A stretch of DNA of 64,000 nucleotides. Source: Aquatica leii (lineage: Eukaryota; Arthropoda; Insecta; Coleoptera; Lampyridae). The number at the start of each line of letters is the position of its first letter. The first letter of the stretch is position 1. The stretch lies in contig CM069437.1 in the NCBI GenBank assembly GCA_035610365.1, positions 30,709,507 through 30,773,506 of the forward strand. Reading direction: 5' to 3'. A program made the position numbers and the translations under genes. The notes beneath the pieces were generated by a model, which had not been told where the DNA came from, ran no database searches, and saw only the letters and a program-made list of their open reading frames with translations. Shown piece by piece: positions 21,191-32,102 of the stretch.

Positions 21191-22679
21191 AAAAAAATGC
21201 AATTACTTTTAGTTTACACATTAATCTATACAAAATAATTCCAAAATAAGACAATGCTGCCAAAATATAAATTTTTCAAATGTCAATTTTTACGCAATAC
21301 AAAAACACACTTTTTTGTTATTTTCTAACTTTTGTATAGTTAAAAATAAAGGTCAAACGACAACAAACTACAACAGTTTAATCAAAAAATAAAAAAAACT
21401 TATTTAAATTGCTATAAAATAAACGTAAATTTAAAATCAGTTAATTAATTATATTTTCAATTAAAATAGTATCTAAAAAAGTTGTACCACTTGCTAATGT
21501 AATAAAAAATACAATTATTTCTTGACGTTTTATGTTAAAAAAAAGTAACAAAGAAACAAAATTAAACATACGCTACACAAACTTAAAAGCAAAAAAAGTT
21601 AGACCACATTAAATGTTTTCCAAATTGGTAAAAGATGATCGAAATCCATATAAAAGATTAAAAAAAAAGTTATAGCTTGTCTCAAAATTTTAACAAATTC
21701 CAAAAATCATCATAAACCATAAATTAAATAATTATTAAACAGTTTCAAACATAAACATTTTATTACAGATCTTTAAACTGACAAAAGCTACAACCAAAAT
21801 TGGTAAAAACTAACCGATTTAACAAACAGGTTTTTAATTCAAAGTTTGATGCATGTAAACAACAAAAACATTTAGAAAAACACGATAAATATAATATTTA
21901 TTTATGTAAAAAGCGTACATTAAAACATTAGCAAAAACCCTTAATAAGCATGCGTTCCAGTTACACGAAACGGTAGAGAAGTAGACTTTTTAGTACATTT
22001 TTAACGGATTCTAGTATTAACAAGGTTTATAGAAGAATGTGTGCAACCAGTATCAGAACGAATGTCCCATACGACTAAAACTGACGCTCTATTGGTTAGC
22101 GAAAATTTATAAAGAAAGTACAAGATATATTAATCGCCATACTTGCACAGAACAAATACGAGAAAATTAAAATGCTGCATGAGCAGAAATTTAAACAGTT
22201 GCTAAATAGTAAAAAATCAAGAGACAACAGAAAACAACAGCAATATACAGGATAGAGCACCACAACAGCCCCGGGCTTCACACAGCGACTTGTTGAAATT
22301 CTCATATTAATTTTTTTCTACACAATTACATAGTGCATAGGAGCACATTTTAAAAGTATTGTCGATTATTTAGGATATTCACAAGAAAAGAACTACATTA
22401 AAATTTTGTTATTTTTATAAAACATTCTGAACTAGTCTTTCTAGAATCTAGATACAAAATAAAACAAGTTGCAATAAGATTTTCTATACCTAACACTTTT
22501 TTAAGAATTAGATTTGCTACGCTTATTAGGGTTGGAATAATGCAATGATAGGACGTTTAGTATGTTTTGTTTTATGCATGCATGTCTACTGTGATCAACA
22601 AAGCAGTAATTTTGGTTGCGTAGAGGATACGTGTTCGTAAAAATTATTTGCAATCAAGCAGAATTAAATATCTTTTTTG
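21191..22679. other. No gene recognised
   Basis: AT-rich. Between about 21960 and 22310 the composition is less extreme and short lysine- and glutamine-rich readings occur (for example QNKYEKIKMLHEQKFKQLLN), suggesting an eroded coding remnant. I cannot assign it. Confidence 0.4.
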
Positions 22680-22710
22680 TTAATGTTAAAAATGTGTTGG
22701 TATGATGATG

Positions 22711-23150
22711 TTTGTACCGTATAAGGTTTAATCCCAGAGCGTCCAGTTTTGGGTGCACTGGAAGAGATTGCTGTAAATTCGTTAATATTTAACATTAAAA
22801 TATCGAAGGAAAAAAACTTACTTTTTCGATGATTGTGGTTCGCATATATATTCTAATGTAAGTGCCCCGCAAAGTTTTTACTTCTAATTATTCACACCCA
22901 TCCATGATATAAATGGGTGTAGTATTTTTGTTGTTTTGTCCGTTTTTTTATTGGAAAAATACCTATGATGACGTCACGCCAAGTTAATTGAAGGTATCGA
23001 ATGGTTCGCTAATTTAATATAATTTTATCCGTATTGGAAAGCCCACTCACCAAAATAACATAATTAATTTGGGGGAAACTCGTCGCATTTGGTTTTTTTA
23101 ATTAATCGTATGAACCGTATGGGATTTACTTGTGATAACACCGTATGAAC
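22711..23150 (+). repeat. Unnamed repeat, copy A (contains TGACGTCA)
   Basis: Shares four blocks in the same order with 25150-25750. First block: TGTACCGTATAAGG... to CCAGTTTT, against GTACTGTATAAGT... Second block: TATAAATGGGTGTAGTA, then TTTTGTTG, against TATAAATAGGTGTAGTA. Third block: TTGGAAAAATACCTATGATG then ACGTCAC, against TTGGAAAAATTCCTAAGATG then ACGTCAC. Fourth block: CGCAT..GAACC, then TTGTGATAAC. The third block contains a perfect palindromic cAMP-response-element core at 22969-22976. No coding capacity was recognised. It may be an LTR, a MITE or a subterminal repeat of a DNA transposon. Confidence 0.65.
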
Positions 23151-23750
23151 GTGTTTGATATATTTCAGAAAATTTTAGCAAATTCTGGAAAAATGCTGCT
23201 AGATCGTTGCATTCTTCGAAACAAGTATTATATTTCCTACTTTATTTCTATTAATTTACGTTGTCAGTCGGTTGTACACACGACTGCATGTACATATCAA
23301 GTTGTCACAATTAACTATAAAGCTTTTTCTTTTCATGTAACATATTATTATTATAGTTCTCTGAATTATCGCGATTTGTATTTTTGTGTTATAATTTACA
23401 AAAGTAAATGTAAAAGTATAATAACAAGTTAAATTTTTTATCCGACGTGTTGTCCAACCGAAAGAGGCTTACTTCAACAACTATTGCTTGTGATATTGAT
23501 CTACATTCTAGAGTTTGATCGCATTTCAGTGATAAATATACTCGTTATAACCTGCATTTTGTCATTTGTCTCTTACAGCTTTGGATAAATTTAAACGTTA
23601 TCTTCTATCCTAATTTTTTCCCATTTTGGCGCCTTTTTAAATTACTTTATAATTAACACATTGAAACCTACAATCCACTCCCCGAATCAAATTGAGCTAG
23701 TCGCTAGCAATTAAGTTGCTAGATTCTCGAAAAAAAATTTTTTCTAGGCT
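23151..23750. other. No gene recognised
   Basis: An open reading at 23145-23432 has no recognisable content and overlaps the end of the repeat. The part from about 23440 to 23750 has more balanced composition and leads into a Penelope-like terminal signature. Confidence 0.4.
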
Positions 23751-23782
23751 CTGAAGATGTCCACTGTGACATATGACGAAAT
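23751..23782 (+). other. Second hammerhead-like core / Penelope-like terminal signature
   Basis: CTGAAGA is followed by one extra T, then GTC...GAC immediately before GAAAT. The arrangement, CUGANGA plus one extra nucleotide, a stem, then GAAA, is the same as at 12294-12324, but the stem next to GAAA is only 3 bp. It is consistent with a decayed terminal repeat of a Penelope-like element. The evidence is weaker than for the other site. Confidence 0.25.
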
Positions 23783-24419
23783 GTCGGTTTGAGAAATTGA
23801 CTACACCGGAAATTTTCCAAAATAAAAAAGAATAATACAAAAGCAACCAGTAAAAATCTAAATTGAAACCTAGTAATGCTTTAAGCTCAAATATGTTCAA
23901 GTTTTTTAATTGTCTACGCCAAAATTTGTTAGAGCATATCATTATCACATAATTTATTCCAGATGCAGAAGAGATCTTTCACATTGTCAGCAGTCAATTT
24001 CGACAAAGCAACACGGGATGAAATAATATTATGTTGAGGTTTCCGGACTCCAGTCGTAAGTGGCGATTTTACTTATTTATAGAAATTGTTTCTGTAGTTA
24101 AATTTAAATCTTATTTCCAAAAGTGTCGTATTGTCTTAATTGTTACTATCAACGTTTCTTCTTAGATGGCCATTTACGTCGACTTTTTATTTTCACATTG
24201 TTTCTTGGTTTTGACTCAGATAACTAATCAATATTATCCAAAACCCACAACATTGCATTACACTCTTCTTTAAAAGATGGATTTCAACTCGTAATATTTA
24301 TCTTGTTTTAGAGCAACGTGCTTTACTATTATCTGCAATTTTGCATAAGTAAATCTAAAACGAACATTAATAGTGTTTTGTGTTAAATTAATGAGTGTGA
24401 AGCGCAGCAATCACAGGTC
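23783..24419. other. No gene recognised
   Basis: AT-rich spacer ahead of the piggyBac relic. No motif found. Confidence 0.4.
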
Positions 24420-24635
24420 ATGAATGATTTTGAGAATAATGAAATTCAGTTAATAAAATACGATAAAATATTAGATAATAAAATATTAGATGATAATCCT
24501 ATTGAGTCAATTATATCATCTTTAGATAGCAACAAATTGTATTTTTTCCAGATTGAAAATATAGCATCTAACAATTCAAAAACTGAAAAAAATCTTCTAC
24601 AAAGTATATTTTTGAAGCAACAGGATGCTTCATAA
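24420..24635 (+). pseudogene. Unassigned ORF, possibly the acidic N-terminus of the piggyBac relic
   Basis: A 71-codon ATG reading, rich in D, E, N and I, directly upstream of and co-oriented with the piggyBac transposase pieces. piggyBac transposases begin with a poorly conserved acidic region of similar character, so it may be that region. There is no sequence motif to prove it; a chance reading in AT-rich DNA is the alternative. Confidence 0.25.
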
Positions 24636-24639
24636 GAAA

Positions 24640-25115
24640 TTTTATTTATACAATTTCTTTCACGGATAAGTTTATTTCTTAAAGTGTACAGCAGACTTGT
24701 TTATATTGTTTACAAAAAATAATTCACTTACAACGAACCTAAAAGAAATCGAGCAGTTCTAAGAAATATTGGTTTGAAAATCTCTCATCAAACAACATTC
24801 AACAAGTAAAAACTGGACTCTTAAAAAAGAACGTTACAAATCGCTGATGTCATAACTTTAAACAGGTTTGAACAACTCAAACAATTTCTTTTTTTATTGT
24901 TAGCAGGGAGGCTACTAAAAGTACTGATAAAATTATGCCAGTATTGTAGCAAATAAAATATGCTTATCAAAAAAAAGCTTTTAAAGAGAACGTTTTTTGT
25001 GATAAACAAATTATTCCTTTTAAAGACAAAACTTCTATGAAAACATACAACCTAGAGAAGCTACACGAATAGAGCTATAAGATGTATGTTCTGTCTAACG
25101 TAAATGGTTTTAGCT
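24640..25115 (+). pseudogene. piggyBac transposase relic
   Basis: Fragments of a DDE_Tnp_1_7 (piggyBac-type) transposase in shifting plus-strand frames. In order: FTDKFIS then VQQTCLYCLQ near 24675-24720, NLKEIEQF near 24745, DVMTLNRFEQLKQFL at about 24845-24890, ENVFCDKQIIPFKDKTSMKT then YNLEKLHE at about 24990-25070, and SYKMYVLSNVNGFS at about 25075-25115. These match the family blocks ..DEQ..PFKG+.S.KQY.P.KPH..GYK...L.. In the DEQ block the aspartate and following residues survive as CDKQ. It is truncated after this point, and the unnamed repeat copy B starts within 40 bp. Inactive. Confidence 0.75.
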
Positions 25116-25149
25116 CAATTTGTTATGTTAAAAGTGTTTCGGTGTGATT

Positions 25150-25750
25150 TTCGTACTGTATAAGTTTTGTCCCGGAACGCCCACTTTTTGCTACATCGAG
25201 AGTGGTGGCTATCAATTGGGTTTTTTTGACAAATTAAATTATCTAGGGGAGAAAAACCATTTTTCCGGTGCCTGTTGTACGGTAATTATTTAACGTATGA
25301 GTCCGGGCAAGGTTTTATTTCTAAATATTTACCTGCATCTACGTTATAAATAGGTGTAGTACTTTTGTTGCTTATGTAAAAGTCTTTCTAGGGTAAAAAT
25401 TGATTCTATTTATGTAATTTAATTTGATTTTCTCGTAATAGTTATTAGCAATTTTGGATACCGTATTCCATTAATTCAGAGATATTAACACCTGTTAGTT
25501 CATATTGGAAAAATTCCTAAGATGACGTCACAATCTACTATGTAGTGAAAAAGGCGTTGCACCTACGTTCATTACGGATCTCAAAACCTTTGACTAATTA
25601 CTACAATTATAACCGTAATATTAATCGGGGGAATCATAGATCGCATGAACCAAAAAGAACTTAGCAGGAAGCAACGTCTTTAATAGTAGCCTTACATGGA
25701 GAAACGCTTGGAATTTTGCAGACATTTGTGATAACGCCATTTGTATGTCA
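25150..25750 (+). repeat. Unnamed repeat, copy B (contains TGACGTCA)
   Basis: Partner of 22711-23150, with the same blocks in the same order and orientation but longer spacers. The TGACGTCA core is at 25523-25530. It starts just after the piggyBac relic. Copy A has no piggyBac relic beside it, so the repeat is not simply piggyBac 3' sequence unless copy A is a solo end. Confidence 0.65.
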
Positions 25751-28146
25751 TTGTTCCGTCTGCTTTACTGACTTATTGTTAACTATTAAAAAATATTTTC
25801 TTTTATTGAAAAATACGTTCGTATGTAAACATAATGTGCACACTCAACATTATTGATTTTCTACACTTTGAATTAATTATCTGAAAAGTAGCTACGATAA
25901 ATACTTATTACTTTGTTTTTTAACGACAAATGATATCGCGTTGTATAGTATTTCTAACAAAATAATAATAGCAAAACATTATATAAAATTTTAATAAACA
26001 ATCCAGATGAGCATTGTCTAGACGATCTAAATTAAAATTTCAACAATGTGATGACCGCTTTAACAACTGCAATTATAGTTTTTTGTTGCTTTTTTGGCAA
26101 GGATAATTAAAATGAACAATTTAGTAGCAATTTTCTGAAGTGTTTTGCTACTGTTTAATTAATAAACGGTTTACCTTTGCGTAGACAAGCGATTTTACAG
26201 ATTTTTGCTTATAACTCATCTAATTTACAATATCTACAAATGTAACAATATTATATAGTATACTTTTTAAATTAAAACAACACCAACTATATTTTTATTT
26301 TGAATAAGTAACACATTGATTAAAACGACATGTGTAAAGTTACATAATTACTGTAAAAATAACCTCATAATTGCCAATAACGACAAATTTAGAAGTTTTA
26401 AACAATACAACTGATAACATAACTTTATTAATTATGTAGATTTGATAAAACAAATTTGGAATAATGGTTAATTAGTTTGGTATGTTTACAAACGTTATAT
26501 ACAAAAGATTCTAGAAATATTTAAAATAAATTAAAAACACGTTATTTTGATAATGCATATTTTACCATAATAAAAAATCTATTCTTGTTTTAGCTAGCAA
26601 AAACAATTCCAAATAATTAAAAAAAAAGAACTGTTAATGTTATTTAGGAACGTTGCACTTTATAAAAGTTTGTTTATCTCAGCCGTCGCTTAATTAAAAA
26701 GTAATTATCATATAGAACAAGAACAATCAATTAGTAATCAAAGGTAGGTGTGAATAACCGAAAACACAGTTTTATGTATATTTATTTTATCGTCTATTTT
26801 GATTACGACTAAATTGCTTGTGCCACACGTAGTATATAACATAGAGATAGTCCCGATAAAAACCGCACACATTTTAGAAGAAAATTTACAGAAACAATAC
26901 GATAACTAAAAATGTACGAGCTTTTATCTGACTACATATAATTTAAACGTCAAAATATTCCAGTAATCGTACGCAAAATCTGCTATATGTTTAATTTTCA
27001 CAAAAAGCAAAGAACAAAAATTATGCAAAAATTTTCATTTTTTAAATAAAGAAAACGACATTGAGGTTTATGTTTTATTTATATAAACAAAGCAATGTCA
27101 ATCTCAAGGTTTATAACACAAGGTCGTAATACTGATTAATTATGATTCAAAGATTATACTTCATTATGATATACAAAGTGAAGGGATGTAATAATTGCAG
27201 GTGTTAACTTATACCTAGTCGATTACATCGTGATTAGTTTTCCTTTTTATTATAAAACTATGTTGAAGTAGTATAACCTTGCGGATAGTAAATAAACAGA
27301 CGCTTTTGCCGTTTGATCCATTAATTTTCTAATAGTCGGCGAAGAGGATTCAACGCGATAAATAATTAGTTGTTCATCTTGCCGTATTAACCATTTCCTT
27401 TTTATGATTCATTCTAAGGTCTGTTTTACTACTACTCGCCACAACTTCACAATAGACCGAATGAAACATTTAAATGCGTTTTTTGATCTTATTTACTCGA
27501 AACTGTTTTATTTGTTTACGTTTTTATTGGTGTTTTGTAGTGGGCGTAACTTTTAATTACAAAATAAAGCTTGAACGTTTGAATCTTGGCGCAATAGTAA
27601 AGAATGTGTAATGGATTATATGAATCCTCGAATGTTTCTGTGTCAAGAGCAACGAGTTCATCGACAGAAAATTTTATACTAAATAATAAGTTTATATCTG
27701 ATTAGCATAATATTAATTTACTTTTTAGAAATATTTTTACTATTTATGTTTAATATGCATTATTAAAAACAAATACACCTGTAGATAATGTATACATATG
27801 TATAAACACTATATAATAATTTTATTTATTCTAAAATATAATGTACAGTACATAAAAAACTATAAATTGTTTGAATTTCAAAAACAATCCTCGCAATTAA
27901 AGTAAAATCGTCAACAAATTTTGTTTATATTATTTCTACACATAGAAATTAACAAAAGATTTTTTACTACTTAATTTTTGTTTACATAAAATTCGTCAAT
28001 GTAAATAACAAATAACAAATACGTTTAATTACATTTATCTATTTCTGTAAATTCTCACATTTTGTTCTATATACGTCACCAGTGCCAAACGAAGATTTTA
28101 CCCAAGGGATAGCACAAGCTCTGCTCAAGCTTAGATTTATCTACAA
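25751..28146. other. AT-rich stretch, no gene recognised
   Basis: About 2.4 kb with no supportable reading on either strand. A modestly GC-richer patch at about 27290-27620 shows no motif. Confidence 0.5.
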
Positions 28147-28190
28147 CAGTGGTTTCTAACCAGTGGTCGGCAAACCACTGGTGGACTACA
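28147..28190 (+). repeat. hAT-like terminal inverted repeat with internal hairpin
   Basis: CAGTGGTTTCTAACCAGTGG is a typical hAT 5' terminus (consensus CAGTGGTTCTCAACC). Just inside, CCAGTGGT (28160-28167) and ACCACTGG (28174-28181) form a perfect 8-bp stem. No matching right end or transposase was found downstream, so this is an orphan end or a deletion derivative. Confidence 0.5.
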
Positions 28191-29115
28191 AGAACGGTAT
28201 TATGGTCTGCAATACACTAACATTTATTCCTTTTAGTAAAACAATGTTTTAAAACCAACAAAAAATTAGCACTATTTAAGAGCGATCTATTCCAGTTTTT
28301 GTAACTGATCAAAAAAATTGTTTGAAGAGTCTAAAAAATCTCGTTTCTAGTGGTATTTACAAGAGTTGTGTTATCAAAAAAAAAAATCAAATGAATAGCA
28401 TTGAAAAATTACACACAATAGGAAAAATAAGTGAAACATTCTTTGTTTAAAATTGTCAGTTGCTCGTGTCTGTCGTAAATCTAGCAAAATTAATAAAGCA
28501 AAATAATCCTACTGCATTAACGATGCGTTGTATTATTCATCGACGAACGTTATTTTTCAAAACTTTTTCAGAATGATTTATTCATCGTTGTTACTTGCTA
28601 ACTGTCAATTTTATTTTTACTCTATTCGTACAAGCGTCTCTCTTACAGTCAATAAAATAAAATTTTGAAAATAGTTTGTTTATTTTAGCCCATTTTGGAC
28701 AATTTTTGTTATCTTTTTGCTGCGTGTTCGGTTTTTTGAGAACTTATTTGTTTCTCACGTTATTTACGTGTTTTAATTACTTGCTTTTTTGTTAATTTTT
28801 TATTTGATTTATTGTAATTATGTTGTATTTTCTTTTAAATTTATAACTCAAAGTTTTGCAAAGGTTTGTGCGATTGTAATAGCGTGGATATGAAGATCGG
28901 GAATGTTGGTTAACAGCCGTTATTATAACGCTAATTAATTACGGCAACGAAAAAGTAATTTAGTAAAAGTAAGTAAAAAACCATAGGTACTTCGTCATGG
29001 AATGCGTTTAAATCAAATTTCAATTAATATCCTCAAATTGTCTTAAGCGCAGATAGATTCTATTTTGGATACATGAACATTTTGATTACGTTTTCAGCAT
29101 TCACAGCCCAAATCC
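28191..29115. other. No gene recognised
   Basis: AT-rich; may include interior sequence of the hAT-like element whose end is at 28147. No coding motif is readable. Confidence 0.4.
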
Positions 29116-29300
29116 ACTAACATCGCCACCAGTTTTGGCCAAGGACTTGGCCGGACCGATATAAAACCGAAAACCGGACAGAAACCGGTAATTTTAATTG
29201 AGTCGAAGTCGGAACCGGAACTGAAATTTGTTCAACTTAAATTTACCGAACCGGACCGGAACCGTGATTTATTTTTCGGTATTTTCGGTTTTAATTTCAA
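29116..29300. repeat. CCGGAACC-rich degenerate repeat patch
   Basis: Variants of the word ACCGGAACCGG recur many times in under 200 bp (ggccggaccg, aaaccggacag, gtcggaaccggaac, gaaccggaccggaacc, ttcggtattttcggtt), with a TTGGCC direct repeat at the left. GC content is far above the surroundings. Such patches are common in subterminal regions of DNA transposons, but there is no adjoining transposase here. Confidence 0.5.
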
Positions 29301-29530
29301 AGTTGTAAACGTAATTATTAAACGTAATACACAAAAACTTTGGAAGAGCAGTGAATATGTAATGCTTAATTACTGAATACAGTGCACGCAGCTTAATAGA
29401 ATCACGTTGGGACTTAACAATAACCGAATGATAACATCCGAAATTCAGGAAAATAAGTAAATAAATGTTTATTTGTTAGAAAGCACTAGATACATAGAAC
29501 GTGTATATAATTAACAGCCTGTTAAAAACT

Positions 29531-29570
29531 GGGTTAGGGTTTTCACTTTTTAAAAATCGATTTTTTTTGT
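29531..29570. repeat. Left terminal inverted repeat of the Mutator-like element
   Basis: Starts GGGTTAGGGTTTTCAC and pairs with 32060-32102. The outermost bases contain TTAGGG, the vertebrate-type telomere word, but only once, so this is probably coincidence. Confidence 0.65.
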
Positions 29571-29809
29571 CTTATCTTATTGTTTAACATTTCAAGAATA
29601 TGTCCTTAAAAATTTTAAGCCGATCTAAGCAATATTCTTGAAGTTATTGTTTTATTAACTTCTTGACCTTTAACGCCATAACTCTAACAGCTACAGGCGG
29701 TCGAGATAGCAGTGCAGCTGTCGAACAGGTATACAGTTTATTCAGTGCTTTGGTGTTCGACTGTGCGCTTGTCATTTTATAATTTTCTTAAGAAATTTCC
29801 TGTACAAAA

Positions 29810-31559
29810 ATGCCGAAAATAAGCAAAGTTTCGAAAGAAGACCGACAAAGTAGAACGACTTATTTGTGTAAGTCAAAAAAAAGGTTTAATCCGAATAAAA
29901 TAATTAAAGATGAGGCTACCCAAAAAGTGCTTCATCAAATAAAATCAAGCTAAATACCAGTGCAAGTGTACCAGAAGACGTTGAAAAACATCACAAGTTT
30001 AGTGAAATGTGCTCAGTGTGATGGTTCAGTTGAGTTCAAAAACTGCAAAAAAGAAGGCTTTGGCTTATAAATCCAAGTCAAATGTGTAAATTGTGATCCA
30101 CGCTTTATACCGTCGAGTGAGAAAACTGGTCATAGCTATGAAATCAACACTCGTTTTGCCTTGGTAATGCGTACATTAGGTTTGGGTTTGGCAGGCTGCA
30201 ATAAATTTTGAGGGTCGTGGACATCGCAAGTAGTTTTTTATTTAAACCATCTTATTAAGATCTCATGAAATCAATTTGCTGCAGCATCCAAACGACTACT
30301 GAAAAATTTCTTGTTTCCGCCGCAGACGAAGAAAAACAGCAAACACGTGCAAATTTGGAGTCAGACACTTTGACCGTTTCTGGTGTCGGCACGTGGCAGA
30401 AGCAAGGTTTCAGCTCTTCCTTTAGCGTCACTTACTTGATTGGATATTGGTCTGGAAAACTTATCGATATTTCGCAGTGTCACGATTGCAAATTATAGAG
30501 AAGGCAATTAAATACTAATGAATTTGAAGAGTGGTACCAAAAACAAGTTGAAAGTGGCGAATGCCAAGCCAATCACACCAGACCATCAGGTAACAATAGA
30601 AGTTAATGCTGTTATCGAATTGTTCCGCCGATCAGAAAAAAATTACGGAGCATAGATCAGCAACTATATCGGAGACGGTGACAGTAAAAATTACGGCAAT
30701 TTAGTGAAAGCTAAACCTTACGGTGAAAATTTCACTATAAATAAAAAAGAATGTATAGGTCACGTGCAAAAAAAATATGTAAACGTCTACGTGATTTAGT
30801 AAATAAAACTATAGAAAATAAAGTTGTAAAAACCGGAAAACTGCTGGTAAAAGAAGACAAAGTAAGTTACTCTGCGGCAAAGGAAAGCTCACTAGAAAAG
30901 TCATTGATAATTTGAGTCGATACTATGGAGCAGCAATCAGACAGAATTGTTATTCGCCGAAAGAAATGAAAAATGCAATTTGGGCAACGTTCTACCACCA
31001 GCAGTCAACAGACAACAACCCTCAACACCATAAGTGCATGAGCAGTGAGAACTCGTGGTGTCCATATCAAAAAGCTTTGGCCACAACAGGAGTGGAAAAT
31101 TTCAAACATACTACAATCCACTTCCACAAAATGACATACAAGCGATCAAACCGATTTATGAAGATTTGAGTAAAGACGAACTTCTAGAAAGGTGTCTTGG
31201 AGGCTTTACTCAAAATGCCAACGAAAGTTTGAACCAGCTGATTTGGGAAATTGCACCGAAAAAATTATCTGGCAGCAGAAAAATTGTTGAATTTGCATCT
31301 TATGTAGCTGCATGCTTTCAATGAAGGTGCTGGTGCTTTTCTAACTTTTCTGTCTGATATGAACGTCAGCGTTGGCCCAAGAGCTCATGATTATGCAACA
31401 TTCGCGGACAGCAATCGCATTGACAGGGCCGAGGTTCAAGCTGAGCAGCAAAGCAAAGAAGCCAGAATAAAACAAAGATTTGAGAGAAAAGAGGTTGAAA
31501 ACATTGACAATGCCGCAGGAAGTCTGCTGTATGGAGCTGGAATCCATAATTCTGTGTAA
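29810..31559 (+). pseudogene. Mutator-like transposase, broken
   Basis: An arthropod Mutator-like transposase with many breaks. The likely start is ATG 29810 (MPKISKVSKEDRQ..., 47 codons to a stop at 29951). Then come CVNCDPRFIPSSEKTGHSYE and RFALVMRTLGLGLAGCNKF near 30080-30210. VSGVGTWQKQGFSSSFSVTY then LIGYWSGK follow at about 30385-30460, and SNYIGDGDSKNYG near 30655-30700 with the conserved GDGDS. KECIGHVQKK lies near 30750. AIWATFYHQQSTDNNPQHHK falls within 30912-31169, and LERCLGGFTQNANESLNQLI within 31055-31324. A last segment at 31359-31559 is rich in charged residues. Order and motifs agree with the Mutator-like family throughout. At least six stops or shifts make it inactive. Overlapping minus-strand readings are shadows. 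Confidence 0.85.
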
Positions 31560-32059
31560 GTTGGAAAAAAATGTTTTTGCTTCACTTTTTTAGTTCATAA
31601 ACTTTAGACGCGTTTTTCTCAAAACTACTTTTTTAAAGTCCGTGTTCACTGCCATTTAAAACCTACTTGACCGATTCATTTCAAACTTTGTACACATTTT
31701 CTACATATAAGATACCTCCCATCAACATTTTGTTAATTTTTTTTTAAATTAAGGGTGTTTCCCACCTACAAAATGGCGGAATTTTTTGTGGACAATAAGA
31801 GTTCTCACTTTAGATGGCCGCCAAAAATTTTTAAATAAAAAAAATTATCAGAGAACGTTAGAAGAAAGATTTAATTATTATTTGACTAAATTTTCATTGT
31901 TTTTCATTTTCAGATAATTTCCGAGTTATAGTAAACACCGCAAATTGTTTTTCTCCCAAGACGTTCTGGGGGAAGCTCTGTTACCGGCTTATGCTTCAAT
32001 ATTTCTGCATGATAAAATTACACAACATTGTCAAAAGCATGCTCAATAATGTTGAGAAA

Positions 32060-32102
32060 AAAATCGCAAAAAAAGTTTTTTTTTACGCTGAAACCCTAAC
32101 CC
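32060..32102. repeat. Right terminal inverted repeat of the Mutator-like element
   Basis: Plus-strand sequence ends CGCTGAAACCCTAACCC, the reverse complement of the left tip with small differences, preceded by AAAAATCGC as the left tip is followed by ATCGATTTTT. Confidence 0.65.

Larger units (their letters stand above)
29531..32102 (+). mobile_element. Mutator-like DNA transposon with terminal inverted repeats
   Basis: The left end at 29531 reads GGGTTAGGGTTTTCAC, then a T-rich run, then AAAATCGATTTTTTTT. The right end at 32102, reverse-complemented, reads GGGTTAGGGTTTCAGCG, then A-rich and T-rich runs, then GCGATTTTTTTC. The first dozen bases match and the downstream pattern agrees. Between them is a decayed Mutator-like transposase (29810-31559), about 250 bp of 5' and 540 bp of 3' non-coding sequence. 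A target duplication of 8-11 bp would be expected; I could not identify one, so either a tip is slightly misplaced or the duplication has decayed. Confidence 0.75.

Noticed and set aside
29531-29545. GGGTTAGGGTTT as a telomeric repeat
   Set aside because: A single TTAGGG unit, not a tandem array, and it forms part of a transposon terminal repeat.
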